Assembly (NCBI GenBank): GCA_020746875.1 | Contig: JAGTJL010000011.1 | Span: 124,001 to 188,000 of the forward strand | Source: Rhexocercosporidium sp. MPI-PUGE-AT-0058 | Taxonomy: Eukaryota; Ascomycota; Leotiomycetes; Helotiales | DNA length: 64,000 bases | Direction of reading: 5' to 3' | Part shown: positions 10,827-21,639 of the stretch, piece by piece | Layout: every line of letters starts with the position of its first letter | Numbering within the stretch: the stretch's first letter is position 1 | Notes under the pieces: model-generated | Databases searched by the model: none | Told to the model about the DNA's origin: nothing | What the model saw: the letters and a program-made list of their open reading frames with translations, nothing else | Translations under genes and position numbers: made by a program

Positions 10827-12800
10827 ATGCGATTCGAATCTGCCTTACAGATATGGGCTGCCCTGGTGGTAGCAACATCTTCGTCTCCCGTTGAGTCCTT
10901 GGGACATGTTGTTCACGAGCGTCGTGATAGCCCTCCTGCGAAATGGGCTCGACACTCGAGACTTCATCCAACCACGGTCATTCCCGTTCGAATTGGTCTA
11001 GCACAACAAAACCTACATCGTGCAGAAGAGTTCATCAATCAGGTCTCACATCCAGATTCTGCTGAATATGGGAGGCATTGGTCTGCGCAGAAGGTGGTGG
11101 ATATGTTTTCGCCGAGTCCTGAATCCATTGATGTCGTGCAACAGTGGTTGTCAGCCTCGGGCATCGATCTCAGGAGGGTACGGATGTCACGATCTCGAAA
11201 TTGGATGACATTCAATGCCACAATCATGGAGGCAGAACAGTTGTTGAAGACCGAATACCATCTTTATAAACACGAAGTAGGACACGATCAGGTTGCATGC
11301 AAGCAATACAGTATTCCAGCACATCTCACCGAGCACATCGACATTGTCACACCTACAGTTCATTTCGACAAGCAACTCGGCAACCCACGGCGAACTATCC
11401 GCCACGAAGCCCTCCTCCCTCCTCCAGTCCGACAATTGAACAAACGGCAGACTGTTCCTCCCCACGGTATTCTTGGATCACCGAGTGATGCATCGAACCC
11501 AAAACAAGGAGCTGTGATCTCAAATGCTTTGATGAGTTTGGAGAATTGCGACATGATGATTACGCCTGCATGCCTGCAAGCACTCTACAACATGCCTCCT
11601 GGAAGTACATCGATGCATAACAACACATTGGGGGTTACTGAATTCACGCCACAGGCTTTCCTCCAGACCGATCTGAATATGTTCTTCAAGCAATTCTCGA
11701 CGCGATTGGATGGCACATCACCCAATATTAACCTGATCGACGGTGCTATCGTACAGCAAACCAACAAAAGTTTTCAATTCAATGGTGAGTCGGCATTGGA
11801 TCTGGAGTTCGCCATGGCGCTTGTCTATCCCCAGCAAGTTACACTGTATCAGGTTGGAGATACCGTCTCTGGAGGAAGCTTCAACAACTTTCTCGATGCT
11901 ATCGACGCAGGCTATTGTTCTTTCCAGGGTGGTGACTCTAAGGACCCAAATATTGATGGGCAATATCCATCAACGCTTCCTGGTGGCTTTCAGGGCGAAG
12001 AAAACTGTGGAGGATTTCATTCCACAAATGTCATCTCAACCAGCTACGGATCCAACGAGGCAGACCTATCGGCCAAGTACGAGATGAGACAATGCTTGGA
12101 ATATATGAAGCTTGGTCTCCAAGGTGTCTCGATCTTGTACTCGTCTGGTGATTTTGGGGTAGCTGGCAATGGAGGCCAATGCATCGATTCAGTGACAGGG
12201 GCATTCAATAACGGATCCAAAGGTCTTTTCAACCCTTCCTTCCCAGGAGGTTGCCCTTACGTCACATCTGTCGGGGCTACGCAAGTCTTGAACGGCTCTA
12301 CAGTTCGCACGCCCGAGAGTGCTTCCCAACGAGTCATTTTCTCTGGCGGAGGGTTCTCCAACGTCTTCGCACTGCCATCTTACCAGGAAAAGGCTATGGC
12401 AACCTACTTCCAAAGGCACGCCCCTCCCTACGGTGCAGACCGTTTCAATAACTCTCAAAGGGTCCGCGGATTTCCAGACGTGTCAGCCAATGGTGTCAAC
12501 TACGTCACCGCAGTCGACGGACAATTCTCTCTCTCCTTTGGAACTAGCGCCAGCTGTCCTACATTTGCCAGCGTATTGAACAACATCAATGAACAGCGAA
12601 TCAACGCCAAAAAATCGCCTGTGGGATTCGTCAACCCAGTGTTATATGCAAACCCCCAAGTAATGAACGATGTGACGAATGGCGGGAACCAGGGTTGTGG
12701 TACTGCAGGATTTCAAAGTGTGCCTGGATGGGATCCGGTGACTGGGCTCGGGACGCCCAATTTTCCCAAGATGATAGATTTGTTTATGAGTTTGCCTTAG
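10827..12800 (+). CDS. Secreted sedolisin (S53) tripeptidyl-peptidase-like protease
   Basis: This is an uninterrupted 657-residue frame with a short hydrophobic N-terminus (ALQIWAALVVATSS) that fits a signal peptide. A pro-kumamolisin propeptide covers roughly residues 35-190, and a dibasic Lys206-Arg207 is a likely processing site. The catalytic domain carries the S53 set: Glu321 and Asp325 in NGESALDLEFAMAL, the oxyanion Asp442 in SSGDFGVAG and the nucleophile Ser574 in SFGTSASCPTFAS. A C-terminal calcium-binding region is seen in DVTNGGNQGCG and WDPVTGLGTPNFPKM. Such enzymes are secreted at acid pH and release tripeptides from the N-termini of proteins. The single-exon structure, intact catalytic residues and full length argue that it is functional. 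Whether it is a tripeptidyl-peptidase or an endopeptidase cannot be settled from sequence. Confidence 0.95.
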   Translation: MRFESALQIWAALVVATSSSPVESLGHVVHERRDSPPAKWARHSRLHPTTVIPVRIGLAQQNLHRAEEFINQVSHPDSAEYGRHWSAQKVVDMFSPSPESIDVVQQWLSASGIDLRRVRMSRSRNWMTFNATIMEAEQLLKTEYHLYKHEVGHDQVACKQYSIPAHLTEHIDIVTPTVHFDKQLGNPRRTIRHEALLPPPVRQLNKRQTVPPHGILGSPSDASNPKQGAVISNALMSLENCDMMITPACLQALYNMPPGSTSMHNNTLGVTEFTPQAFLQTDLNMFFKQFSTRLDGTSPNINLIDGAIVQQTNKSFQFNGESALDLEFAMALVYPQQVTLYQVGDTVSGGSFNNFLDAIDAGYCSFQGGDSKDPNIDGQYPSTLPGGFQGEENCGGFHSTNVISTSYGSNEADLSAKYEMRQCLEYMKLGLQGVSILYSSGDFGVAGNGGQCIDSVTGAFNNGSKGLFNPSFPGGCPYVTSVGATQVLNGSTVRTPESASQRVIFSGGGFSNVFALPSYQEKAMATYFQRHAPPYGADRFNNSQRVRGFPDVSANGVNYVTAVDGQFSLSFGTSASCPTFASVLNNINEQRINAKKSPVGFVNPVLYANPQVMNDVTNGGNQGCGTAGFQSVPGWDPVTGLGTPNFPKMIDLFMSLP

Positions 12801-12929
12801 CTTCCACTGTAGTCTGTCATCGCTAGGAGTTGGGTTTACATGACAGGATGCATGGATTTCTAGACTAGATGAGAGAATTTTCGACTTATTGGTAATTTTA
12901 CTTTTTTTGTCTCGTCTATTCTTACTTTA

Positions 12930-13201
12930 CGAACTGGGGGACAGAAGTCCGTGCGCTACAGGCTCAAAACTACCAAAAAGCGCTTTTAAAATAGTTACAA
13001 GTCGAAAATCAAATTTCTTAGTTACAAGAAGTCTTATTTATATACTTATATACTTATATTTCATTATTCGTAAATTAAATTTAGTAATACTAATGTTCGT
13101 GGATATATAAGGTATTATAAATCGCTTGAAGCATCGAAAAAGTAGTGTTCCTCACCAAAGCGAAGTAGCCTGTAGCGCACGGATTTCTGTCCCCCAGTTC
13201 G
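12930..13201. mobile_element. Non-coding inverted-repeat element (MITE-like)
   Basis: Two 35-bp inverted repeats, starting CGAACTGGGGGACAGAA, match at 34 positions and bound a 272-bp AT-rich segment without coding capacity. TTA occurs immediately outside both ends (12927-12929 and 13202-13204), consistent with a 3-bp target duplication of the TWA type seen with PIF/Harbinger elements. That family link is inference. The element lies in the 3' flank of the sedolisin gene. Confidence 0.8.
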
Positions 13202-13548
13202 TTAGTACTCCTACCCTGTGGCATCGTAGCTCGCACTGTACGCATGGGGAATGGCTATACGAATACCGGCAAAGACCTTGGGTTGACGAATAATAGAGGG
13301 TAATCAACCTGCTGAGAACCTATCAACTGTAATATCCACTTTGAAGGCGTCGGAAAACTCAATGTACAACAATGTTGATATTCGACCCTAAATATTGACT
13401 CGCCAAAAATGGGAGAGCAGCGCCACATCCACGTGCAGCCCCAGCCACAAGTTGACATCCCACCTCCCTATCCTCATCCCAACATCTCCCAGAGCAATCC
13501 CACCTGGTGAAATTCGCGTCATTTCTTCATCTATATCTAACTCTATCA

Positions 13549-14310
13549 ATGCCCCAATCATTCCCACTCTTCGACGCGCTGCCCACAGAGCTCCGACTAC
13601 TCATCTGGCAGCACTGTCTTGAACCTCGAATCATACCCCTCCAATGCCAGATCCAATGTTGCCTCAATACACCCGGAACATTCCTCTACCACTCATTCCT
13701 GCAGCCCGCATCCGACCGCAGCAGATCCCGCAAGCTCTCTCCCGCAGTCGTTGACATTCGCGTGCACTTCGCAGCAGCAAGCACCATCTTCCCCCCAGCC
13801 ATCCTGCAAATCTGCAGAGAATCCCGACAGTTCGGTATCAAGGCAGGGTATAGGGTGTGGAGGCTGAGGGATGAGTTTGGGCATACGAGGGATGTGAGGT
13901 GGAATGCTAAGCTGGATACGGTGTCGTTGGCTAGCCCGCATCGAGCTTCGCTTCCTCGCTTTTATGGGGAGCTGTTTAGGAGACAGTTCCCTGTTGAGGT
14001 GGAGCGCGTGCAGGCGATTGCGGTGCCTGTTGCTAGTTGGAAGGAGAAGCATCGGGAGAAGCCCGAGCTAGGGGATTGTTGGGTGGGATATACTAGGCTG
14101 GAGAGGATTGTGGTTGTACTAGGTGATGCATATCAAGGAGGGAGGAGCAGTACGGAGCATGGCTCTTGTGAGCTTATTTCTGGTGTGAAGGGAGGACTGG
14201 AGAAAATAGCAGCTGGATGTGGTAAGCAGTGGGGAGTACCATCTATTTTACTTGTTGGGAACGAGGGGGACATTCTTCAAGCTGAAGTTGTGGAGTTGCA
14301 GTTGGATTGA
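13549..14310 (+). CDS. 2EXR-domain protein
   Basis: This single-exon protein of 253 residues starts MPQSFPLFDALPTELRLLIW. The N-terminal motif with FPLF, LPTELR and IW, followed by a segment ending PPAILQICRESRQ, is the 2EXR (F-box-like) signature of many paralogous fungal proteins. The ATG at 13549 is preferred because the motif normally sits at the very N-terminus and the frame upstream has no ATG. Later parts (GYTRLERIVVVLGD) match the usual pattern in which a beta strand recurs near the C-terminus. No enzymatic residues are expected and the biological role of the family is unknown. Base usage shifts from CT-rich to G-rich along the gene, which is unremarkable. The family call is good; function remains open. 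Confidence 0.85.
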   Translation: MPQSFPLFDALPTELRLLIWQHCLEPRIIPLQCQIQCCLNTPGTFLYHSFLQPASDRSRSRKLSPAVVDIRVHFAAASTIFPPAILQICRESRQFGIKAGYRVWRLRDEFGHTRDVRWNAKLDTVSLASPHRASLPRFYGELFRRQFPVEVERVQAIAVPVASWKEKHREKPELGDCWVGYTRLERIVVVLGDAYQGGRSSTEHGSCELISGVKGGLEKIAAGCGKQWGVPSILLVGNEGDILQAEVVELQLD

Positions 14311-14579
14311 TTGTGATCCATGTCCATTGATTGAGGGGCGCGGCTGCAAAGTCACACCCATTCATGCAGCATATTCAGAATAGAGACTGGTCAATGTCTT
14401 GCACAGGATCAGTTGCTAGCTCTACAAATCTCTACTCATGAGATCCTTTTTCTTGTCCGCTGCCAGTTCGTTTATATATTTCTTTGGTTTCCTCGAATTT
14501 CTGCGACTAGCATTTCAAACTTCTCTCTCGCCCTATTATATGTCGGTATTATTTTTGAGTATTTCGGGTTTTGGTGATA

Positions 14580-15088
14580 GGCCTGAGCCACTGCCAGGTT
14601 TTTGGGCATGTTTGGAATTCCAGACTGACATGTCAATCCTCCGTCGACCACAAGAGCTGAATCTGTCAGAAATCTGAACACCACTGCACTAGCATCACTT
14701 ACTAGTCCCAGTCGTATACGATAAATCATCAATAGCCAGGCCGAGACGGGCGATGCAGGCTTCGATTGCGGTGCAGCAGGAGAGAGGGTCGCTGACGTCG
14801 CAGTTTTGGAAAGCTGCGACTGGGTTGGATTGGGTGCTGAGGATGTTGCGCTCTTCGAGGTTGGTGAGGGAGACTTTGGCGCCAGAGGGGAGGAAGATTT
14901 TGGTTGTTGAGATGCCGAGGCCGGATGTTGCACCTGTGATGAAGCTTACGTTGTTGGTGGACGTTGTATGTTGGACTTGGGGCGGTATATTCAACGAGCA
15001 GGAGAGATGCTGTGAGATGCTGATTGAGAACTTGAGAGGGGTCCAAGCTTGCATTCAGGAGACATGTCGGGGTATCTGTATTGGTCAT
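14580..15088 (-). pseudogene. Short-chain dehydrogenase/reductase remnant lacking the catalytic core
   Basis: On the minus strand a Rossmann start is clear: NNVSFITGATSGLG (TGXXXGXG), then KVSLTNLEERN and NCDVSDPLSC. About 90 residues in, where the NAG motif and the catalytic Ser-Tyr-XXX-Lys should follow, the sequence reads an altered IDDLSYTTG and then runs, after a GTAAGT-like donor, straight into a typical SDR C-terminus (DSALVVDGGLTCQSG). Roughly 110 residues, including the whole active site, are missing. No YXXXK is present nearby in any frame. A product from this locus could not be a working dehydrogenase, so I call it a deletion-type pseudogene. Limits are approximate. Confidence 0.65.
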
Positions 15089-15099
15089 TTTCTTCGACT

Positions 15100-16480
15100 C
15101 TATGTGGCCTGACTACTGTTATAGGTGTACGAGACGGTAACTGCCAAGTCATACAACCCAACCAAGGCTGCGCTACTGCTGTGAACTTCCTCAGAAAGGA
15201 AGAGCGTATTTCTGTCTTGGCGGACAGCACCCGGTTGGAGAGCTACAAAGCACAGCGCTGCTTCGTTGTCAATCATGCCGATCCATAGTGCGGCCTGGTG
15301 GCTCCCGCCAATTGGGCTCAGGGAAATTCGCAGCATATCGTATGGTTATGCGAGGTCTTGTGTGCCTATCAGTCCCCATATTTTGCTTCGTTCTTGGTGG
15401 TTACGTTGAGGCTTTCCTTACGACTCGAGAGCATGTTCATGTCTCTCATTTGTTGTCTTCTTTTCGTTGTTCTAGCTATAGTTGGCCCCGTGAATCAAAA
15501 GTATCTAGTGGGCTTTCCATCAACAGCCTTCCAGGACTCCATCCTCAATTTTCCTCCCCGCGAGATCGAGTGAATTGTTCCTCAGACTCGAGATAGTTCT
15601 ATGTAACTCTTGCCGTTCGCTTATAACTTCAAACTACTTCCTCTCTATCTCTACGCTCAACACAAGCCATTAATTAGTGCAAAATTGAAATAGACCTTGC
15701 AGTATCCAATGCAATAGTACTGGATTTCAAAATCCTATCCAATAAAGCAGGTTAAAGTGGAGTAGCACGAGTGTACTCCTTCATAGATGTCTAGCCACGC
15801 TTCCCATTTCTGAAACATGACTGACTGTTAAGATTATTCTGACACGTTTCGTGCGAAGACAACCCCTCTGTCACCGTAATTCCCAAGCATCAATGGCATA
15901 AAACATATTAACACCTGAGCGTGAACATCTTATTACACAAACATAGTCATCTATTGCATTTAGATCGTAAGTTTCAAATAAATTTGTGGGTATCTTCTCA
16001 AATTAGACGCTGATGAACTTGTCTTCTCGCAACAGAGATAAATGAATTGACCAAGACTTCCCCCAAGCCAGTGCGGCGCGACTATTCACTTCCCATTCTC
16101 GAAGCATTATAAATGCTCATGATGTAAAGACGCAACAAATCCGGATCCAAAACGCCAGAATGTTGAGGGTATTTCCATCATCTTTCGCGTTCTGTACGTG
16201 CCGTCATTTATTCAAGGTTGAACCAACGCGGCTCTCCCAGCTGACCCCACCCTGACACATCTCATCCACTCCAGACAATCGTGTGCCATCAACAGATGCC
16301 TCGACCTGTCTCGAGGCTTTCACTCCAGATCTCAATCCTCCCCGATCTTCAATCAATCCTAGCGCTTGTCTTTCCCGTACTTGCCTTCTCACCCTAGACG
16401 CCTCGATCCAGCAATTCCCAACACCCCACCAACTTCTACCTCTCCCCCCGCGCAACCCTCCCTAAACCACAAACCAAAAC
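15100..16480. other. Intergenic stretch with no supported gene
   Basis: Several frames of up to about 100 codons occur but none shows a domain or a coherent splice structure. I see nothing beyond ordinary non-coding sequence, AT-rich between 15.65 and 16.15 kb. Confidence 0.4.
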
Positions 16481-16487
16481 AACCATC

Positions 16488-16772
16488 TCAATTTTTCAAG
16501 CCTCCAAAAATCTTTTCCAAAGGACCCCAAGCAGCGATACCTCGCGATTTGTTCCTACAAGTACTCACATCAGCACTTGATCGCTCGAAATAAGACACGA
16601 TATTGATATGAGAAGCGAGAGGAGGTGAGAGCACTCACTTATCGCAATTCCAGTACTTCTCCCTCGCGGCAGTGGTTCTCTGCTGAAGCTTGTAGGCCTC
16701 GAATTCCTTCGCGTCGCGGGCTTCCTCGGGCGTCATGGGTGGGGGTGAGATTTTCTTTGTGAAGAGAGGCAT
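16488..16772 (-). CDS. Small spliced protein, 66 residues, unknown function
   Basis: The ATG at 16772 gives exon 1 to 16639, starting MPLFTKKISPPPMTPEEARD, then a GTGAGT to TTGTAG intron (16638-16555), then exon 2 16554-16488 ending in KIFGGLKN and TGA. The coding length is 201 nt. The protein has a Pro-rich N-terminus, a charged helix (DAKEFEAYKLQQRTTAAREK) and a short Gly-rich tail. The clean splice, the retained frame and the well-formed ends make it a likely real gene. I do not recognise the family; a small mitochondrial or membrane-associated factor is only a guess. It precedes ERG2, which lies on the same strand with its 3' end at 17681. Confidence 0.6.
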
Positions 16773-17680
16773 TTTCTCGATTGAGATTATGATTGTGTTT
16801 GTGGTATTTGTTTTATGTGCCCGTTGCTTTAGAATGTAGCGCGGGAGAATAAACAATAGTGGGATGATAGGCGTTCAAGGTACGTGGTGGTAATCCGAAA
16901 TGCGGTGGGATTGTATCCAGTGAAGACGAAAGTAAAAGCGCGGGTTGGATGTTTGGATCATTTGACGTTCAAGATATATAAAGCTGAGTCTGGGCCTGGG
17001 ACTGAGGAATGTTGCAAGAGGAGAGGAAAAGGAAATAGAGGGGAGAAGTGGGTGGGCAGCCTTGCATACATATAAAGAAACGTAACGGCGCTTACCTCGG
17101 CGCCAAGACGTATCGTCTCTCGTCTCATCTTCGGCGTACCATTATCTGTGGTAATTACCCCACGCTATCGACATCGATGCCGACTTGGCACTTGGCAGAA
17201 CCCCATTTTGGCAGGGCGCACGTCAAAGGATGCGAAGGCTGATGTGTGTGGGCCAATGAGAGGGAGTAGATTGCGTTTTGGTGGGATGGACGCGGGTAGG
17301 GATGGCGTGTTTGGATCGTGTTGGAAGAGGTTGAGGCATTTATTGTTGCTGCTGTTTGTTTTGAGTGGTGGGATGGCTGCGGGTTGAAGGCGGGATGGAG
17401 GTATTCTACCATTATGATTGAGTATTGTCATGCATGGAAAAGTTGTGGAATAATTCCATCCTGTAATACAAGCTTTATTATGTTATCTTGCTCCCGCCAA
17501 GTACTGTATGCTCTGCTGCAGGATCTTGCATATCGTACAAACCCTACTTGTACATGTGTTGTACATTCCTCGTCATCTGGCTCCACAACTACCACGCCCA
17601 GCTCTCATCTAGTCAACTATGACAACAACTATTACCACAACCCTTCCATCCCAATATCCAACTCAAAGTCGTGCTCAAAC

Positions 17681-18558
17681 TCACAACTTCCCCATCAACA
17701 AATTCTTGATCATCTCCCTCCCAGTAACGTAAGTCGTCCTCCACAACGTCGGGAAATCAAGGGTACTAGTGAAAGTGTCCGCATAGCCAAAGCCAAGCAT
17801 GGGAGGGATCCATCCACGGGCGTACTCGAGAGCGAAGCAGGCCTCGTCCATCTTGTACTGCTTAACAGTGCCGCGACGGAGGTGGTGAACGCTGCCTTGA
17901 GGGTAAACTTCTGGGATGTAAGAACCGGGTCCTGGGGCGTAGGCGAGTTGGGTGCCGGCGAGGATGTGGAAGTAGTCGTCGGCAGTGTGGCGGCCGGTGT
18001 GACCTTCTGTGCCGATTGCAGTTCCTGTTTGGTCGTGAGTATTGGCTTTGAAGCTGGTGTGTTGAGGATGTGACTTACCGAAGATGATGAGATATTCAGT
18101 AATACCTTCATTCTGTCAGTAAAACTGTCCCAGCTCATATCCATCATGTGACCCCCATGCAGCAAGCAACAGAATTCCAATCTCTTTTCCCACGAGACTA
18201 GATTGCAGAAAGAAAACTTACTGGCATGAATGATATACATAGCGCCCATAGCACCACCAGCATTATTAAAGATCCACTCCTCATCCAAGTTAACATATCC
18301 CCCCGGCAGCTTCTCGCTCAACTCCTCAACGATATACTTCACCACGCTAGTAGTATCATTGCCATGAGCAGCAATTGCTCGTTGAGACACATCTTTCAGC
18401 TGTTCTGGGCTGAAGATGTAGAACCATTCTAGGTGCGAGTCTAGGAAGAGGTAGATTGTGGACAGGAGAGCTATGATGATCGCTGTGATGATGAGGGACT
18501 TGGTAAAGGATTGTGGTCGTGCTAGTGGTTTGGCTTGTGAGCGGTTTTTGGGCGCCAT
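17681..18558 (-). CDS. ERG2: C-8 sterol isomerase ERG2 (EBP/sigma-1-receptor-like fold)
   Basis: This endoplasmic-reticulum enzyme of ergosterol synthesis shifts the sterol double bond from C8 to C7 (fecosterol to episterol). Three exons, 18558-18222, 18105-18079 and 18024-17681, join in frame to give 235 residues, a typical ERG2 length. A single N-terminal membrane helix ([19 protein letters not shown]) is followed by the family blocks [35 protein letters not shown], the tiny 27-nt exon [28 protein letters not shown] and [20 protein letters not shown]. The short second exon and both introns have canonical sites. The conserved acidic residues in EEW and the HTGRHTADD segment are present. The ATG at 18558 (MAPKNRS) is the first in frame. 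No damage is seen, so it should be functional. Confidence 0.95.
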
Positions 18559-19045
18559 GATCGGTGGCAAAGAAGTAGAAATAAATGGAAGGAATGTGAA
18601 TGCTGTAGCTGCTTGGAAGGTAAAGACCGTGGGTGGATGAAGTGAAGATATAAAACCTGCTGGAGAGAGAAAGGGGTAAACAGATATTTTGTTGTGGTCA
18701 GACTTGGCGGGTTCGGCTGCTGAGTTTGCCGGCTGCCCTAGTGGTATTTACAGGGAATAGAATGACAAAGTAAGCACGTATTCGGGTTTCTATCGTGGAC
18801 ATCAATACAGGTATCAATTGGAATCGAAAATCTCGGATCCCGCGGATTCCAAGTAGTAATATTTGAAAGTGCCTTGAATGTTGTTATGGTTGATTGATAG
18901 ATAATTCCGCACAAGGCTGAAATGCAAGGCTGGCTGGATCGGCAACCGTAGATCCCTCACGTGCTGGAGCTTCAATTCTGCTTGACCCGAATCGCAACAT
19001 CTGGTCTTCCTCCTCGTCGACTACTTATCTACCACCACCGCCATC

Positions 19046-19637
19046 ATGTCTATGTTCCGATCAAAGAAGCTTGACCTGGGTTGCTTCGTCAATATCAAAG
19101 TGATCCGCGACCATACCAAGAGGAAGGTATTCGCCGAACACGAGCCAGAGAGGTACATACAGAACCCCCTCTTTCAACAGCCGCCACTCTCTTTTCTATA
19201 TCTGCGAAGCTCGTAAAAAGGCTTTGTGGCATCTGCAGATGCAACTGGCTGTCATAGAATCGTGCTAATGTGTTTGTTCCAATAGACAAGCTCTTCGATA
19301 CATCATTCGCAATCTGACACTTCCTGCTCGGACCCGCGCGCAAGCACAGCTCCAGTTATCGCAGATGCATTGTTATACCCGCGCAACGCAGATTCGCAAC
19401 CGGTGTATAGAGGGAGGTAAGGGGAGGGGTATATTGAGAGATTTCAAGATGTCAAGAGTGAGTAGCCTGTTGTGGAGTCCGGAGTGGTTGGCTGTGGATT
19501 TGGAAGCGATCGGGGCTTGAGGGAAATGGATGGACGGTGATCTGCTCGAGGATTGTGCTAATAAGCTCTGGCAGTATAACTTCAGAGTCAATGCTCTCGC
19601 TGGAGATTTACCCGGGGTGAAGAAGGCTAGTTGGTAG
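19046..19637 (+). CDS. MRP2: Mitochondrial small-subunit ribosomal protein uS14m
   Basis: Three exons, 19046-19152, 19286-19457 and 19575-19637, join in frame to give 113 residues, matching yeast Mrp2 in length. The chain starts MSMFRSKKLDLGCF and carries VIRDHTKRKVF, the helical ALRYIIRNLTLPARTRAQAQ, and the uS14 hallmark RATQIRNRCIEGGKGRG followed by RDFKMSR. The last exon gives YNFRVNALAGDLPGVKKASW, the conserved C-terminus of bacterial-type uS14 that lacks the zinc-binding cysteines. It is part of the head of the mitochondrial small ribosomal subunit. Introns use GTACAT/TAG and GTGAGT/CAG. The upstream 90 bp is CT-rich and ends in an ACC-repeat leader. I see no damage. Confidence 0.95.
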
Positions 19638-20280
19638 AAGGATAGCCATTGGGAATTGGAGAGTTTGGAGGTAGAAATGCGGAGGGAGGGACATTCCGAC
19701 CTGTTTGATGGAGCAAATATAGAGCAAGTGGCTATTCTTGCGGTCGACAAGGACAATGGATATGACAGGCAAGCGCGAGCAGCTAGCTATTGTACAATAT
19801 ATTTGTTTGTAGAAGGCGTTGGGGCATCTCGACGTAGAGACGATGTTACGAATAGCATGGCCAACTTCTCGAAGCTGTGTTCTTGAGAACTGGGGACAAG
19901 GCCAATGTTCTATTGTCTGTTGCACCCTATTGCAATCTCTCTTTGGTATGAGGCTTAGCCGGGGTGCAGTGAATGGATATCAGATTCAAGATCTGTGCTT
20001 GCCACAAGCAGCCAAGGGGTAAGCAGCTTCCCGAAGCAAAGAATCAGGCGGGTATGTGAACTTCCACTTTCTTACCTTCTCGACTTCACTTCTGCCCCCG
20101 TTCTTTTCCCACATCTCGTCTCGTCGTCTTCTTATATCACGACAATCAAGAGTCTCTCGAGAGTCTTCCTTCTATCTTCCGCGAACTTCTTTTCGTACCA
20201 AACATTTACATCTCTTACCCCTCCACCTCCAATCTCTCTCCAGCCCTTCCTTCTACCACAACACTTCCCCAACCACCAGC

Positions 20281-21598
20281 ATGTTTCGCCGTCTCGACTC
20301 CGGTCTCCCGAAAGACCCTGTCTATCCAACTGATCTCAAGGGTCTAGGGTGAGCTTTTCAAAATCCCCCTCTATCTATCCCGCTAATCGATTTAGTTACT
20401 TCATCAATCACGAAGATGAGATCCGAAGCATTGAGAATGAAAAGGCTTACTTCAAGTTCTTCCTCACCAAGAATGACCGCTTCAATTGCGTTCAACGAGA
20501 GTCCATGAATGGTTTGTGCGCTCACCTTTCCCATCAATACCATTCTAACACCTCCCAGAAGCAATCCGTACTGAAGTCTTCGATCGTCTCGTCCGTCTTG
20601 GGCTTGAAAAGATCCGTGTCCCTCTCAGTGCCGCAACTGATGAGCCAAACCTCCCGATCTTTGTGTCCGCCGACCTCGAGGCCAAAAAGCACGTCGTCGT
20701 CCTTTTCTACGAACACACTCAAGACCTCGCCATCTTCGCCCAGAGAATCATTGGGGCAAAGGGAGGGATCAACCAAGGCTCTGCAGTCAACTTTGTCAAA
20801 TACATCCAAGCCCAGAGTTTCTCTACTGAGAATTCTGACTCCCCCGGTATCATCCTTGCCAACATGGGACAGTTGAGATGGTGGCGTCGTGGTCAGAAGG
20901 CAGTCACTCAAACCACCTGGCTTGCCTTGCCACATAAGAGTGCCGTTGACCCACCATACCGCTTCAACGAGGAGAAGAACACCATCCCTGGTAACAAGAC
21001 AACCGCCGAGCATGTCAACACCATCTTCAACGAAGTCATCGAGAACTTGGCCCACCCAGACGCAAAGCTGTCTCTCATCGGTGTCGCTGACGGTGCCGTC
21101 CAAGTCTCGCTCTTCCTCAACAACAAGACGAACTTCGCCAAATGGGGAAAGAGAGTCGAGGCATTCGCATCCATGGCATCCTACTTCCACTCGCACGAGA
21201 TCACGAACCCAAAGTTCGGCGAGTGGTTACTCAACCGTGGCAGAGCCTACGTCCAGTCCGAGGAGCCGGTTGGTACGTTCCTGTGTGATCACAAGGGTTC
21301 GAAGCGCCTTCATGCGTATGGTTGTCCCGTCTTCAGTTCTGGTGAGCCGTATTATAGCGAGACTATGATGCCAAAGGCTTATAAGGTTGTTGTGGATTGG
21401 TTTAAGGAGGTTGCTGCTGATCCTGAGTACGAGAATCCCGAGTTAGTTCGGTTGGATTTCGGTGCGGATGATGATGAGGTTGGTCCTCAGACTTGGGATG
21501 AGGGTGCGAGTGGTGTTCGGGAGATTAAGGATGGTGAGGGTGACGCTGAGGCTGATAAGCAGGGCGAGAAGGACAAGGAGAATGTCAAGGCTGAGTGA
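20281..21598 (+). CDS. Arb2-domain (FAM172-like) protein
   Basis: Exons 20281-20348, 20396-20511 and 20559-21598 give 407 residues. The protein begins MFRRLDSGLPKDPVYPTDLK and continues with YFINHEDEIRSIENEKAYFKFF, a characteristic Arb2-domain opening. It includes an alpha/beta-hydrolase-like core with PGIILANMGQLRWWRRG, LSLIGVADGAVQVSLFL (nucleophile-elbow position occupied by Asp), AFASMASYFHSHEI and SKRLHAYGCPVFSSGE. The C-terminal about 45 residues are acidic and low in complexity. In fission yeast the family namesake Arb2 works with Argonaute in the ARC complex and heterochromatic silencing. Whether this protein does so is inference, since many ascomycetes carry Arb2-like proteins of unknown role. 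A catalytic Ser is not evident. Introns and start are well supported. Confidence 0.82.
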
Positions 21599-21639
21599 GC
21601 GCTTCGTTAGATGATCTGCGTGGGCAATGAAGCCCTTGC

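Noticed and set aside
17318..18073. A 250-codon plus-strand open frame
   Set aside because: It is antisense to the well-supported ERG2 exons and has a Val/Ser/Gly-rich composition typical of a shadow frame.
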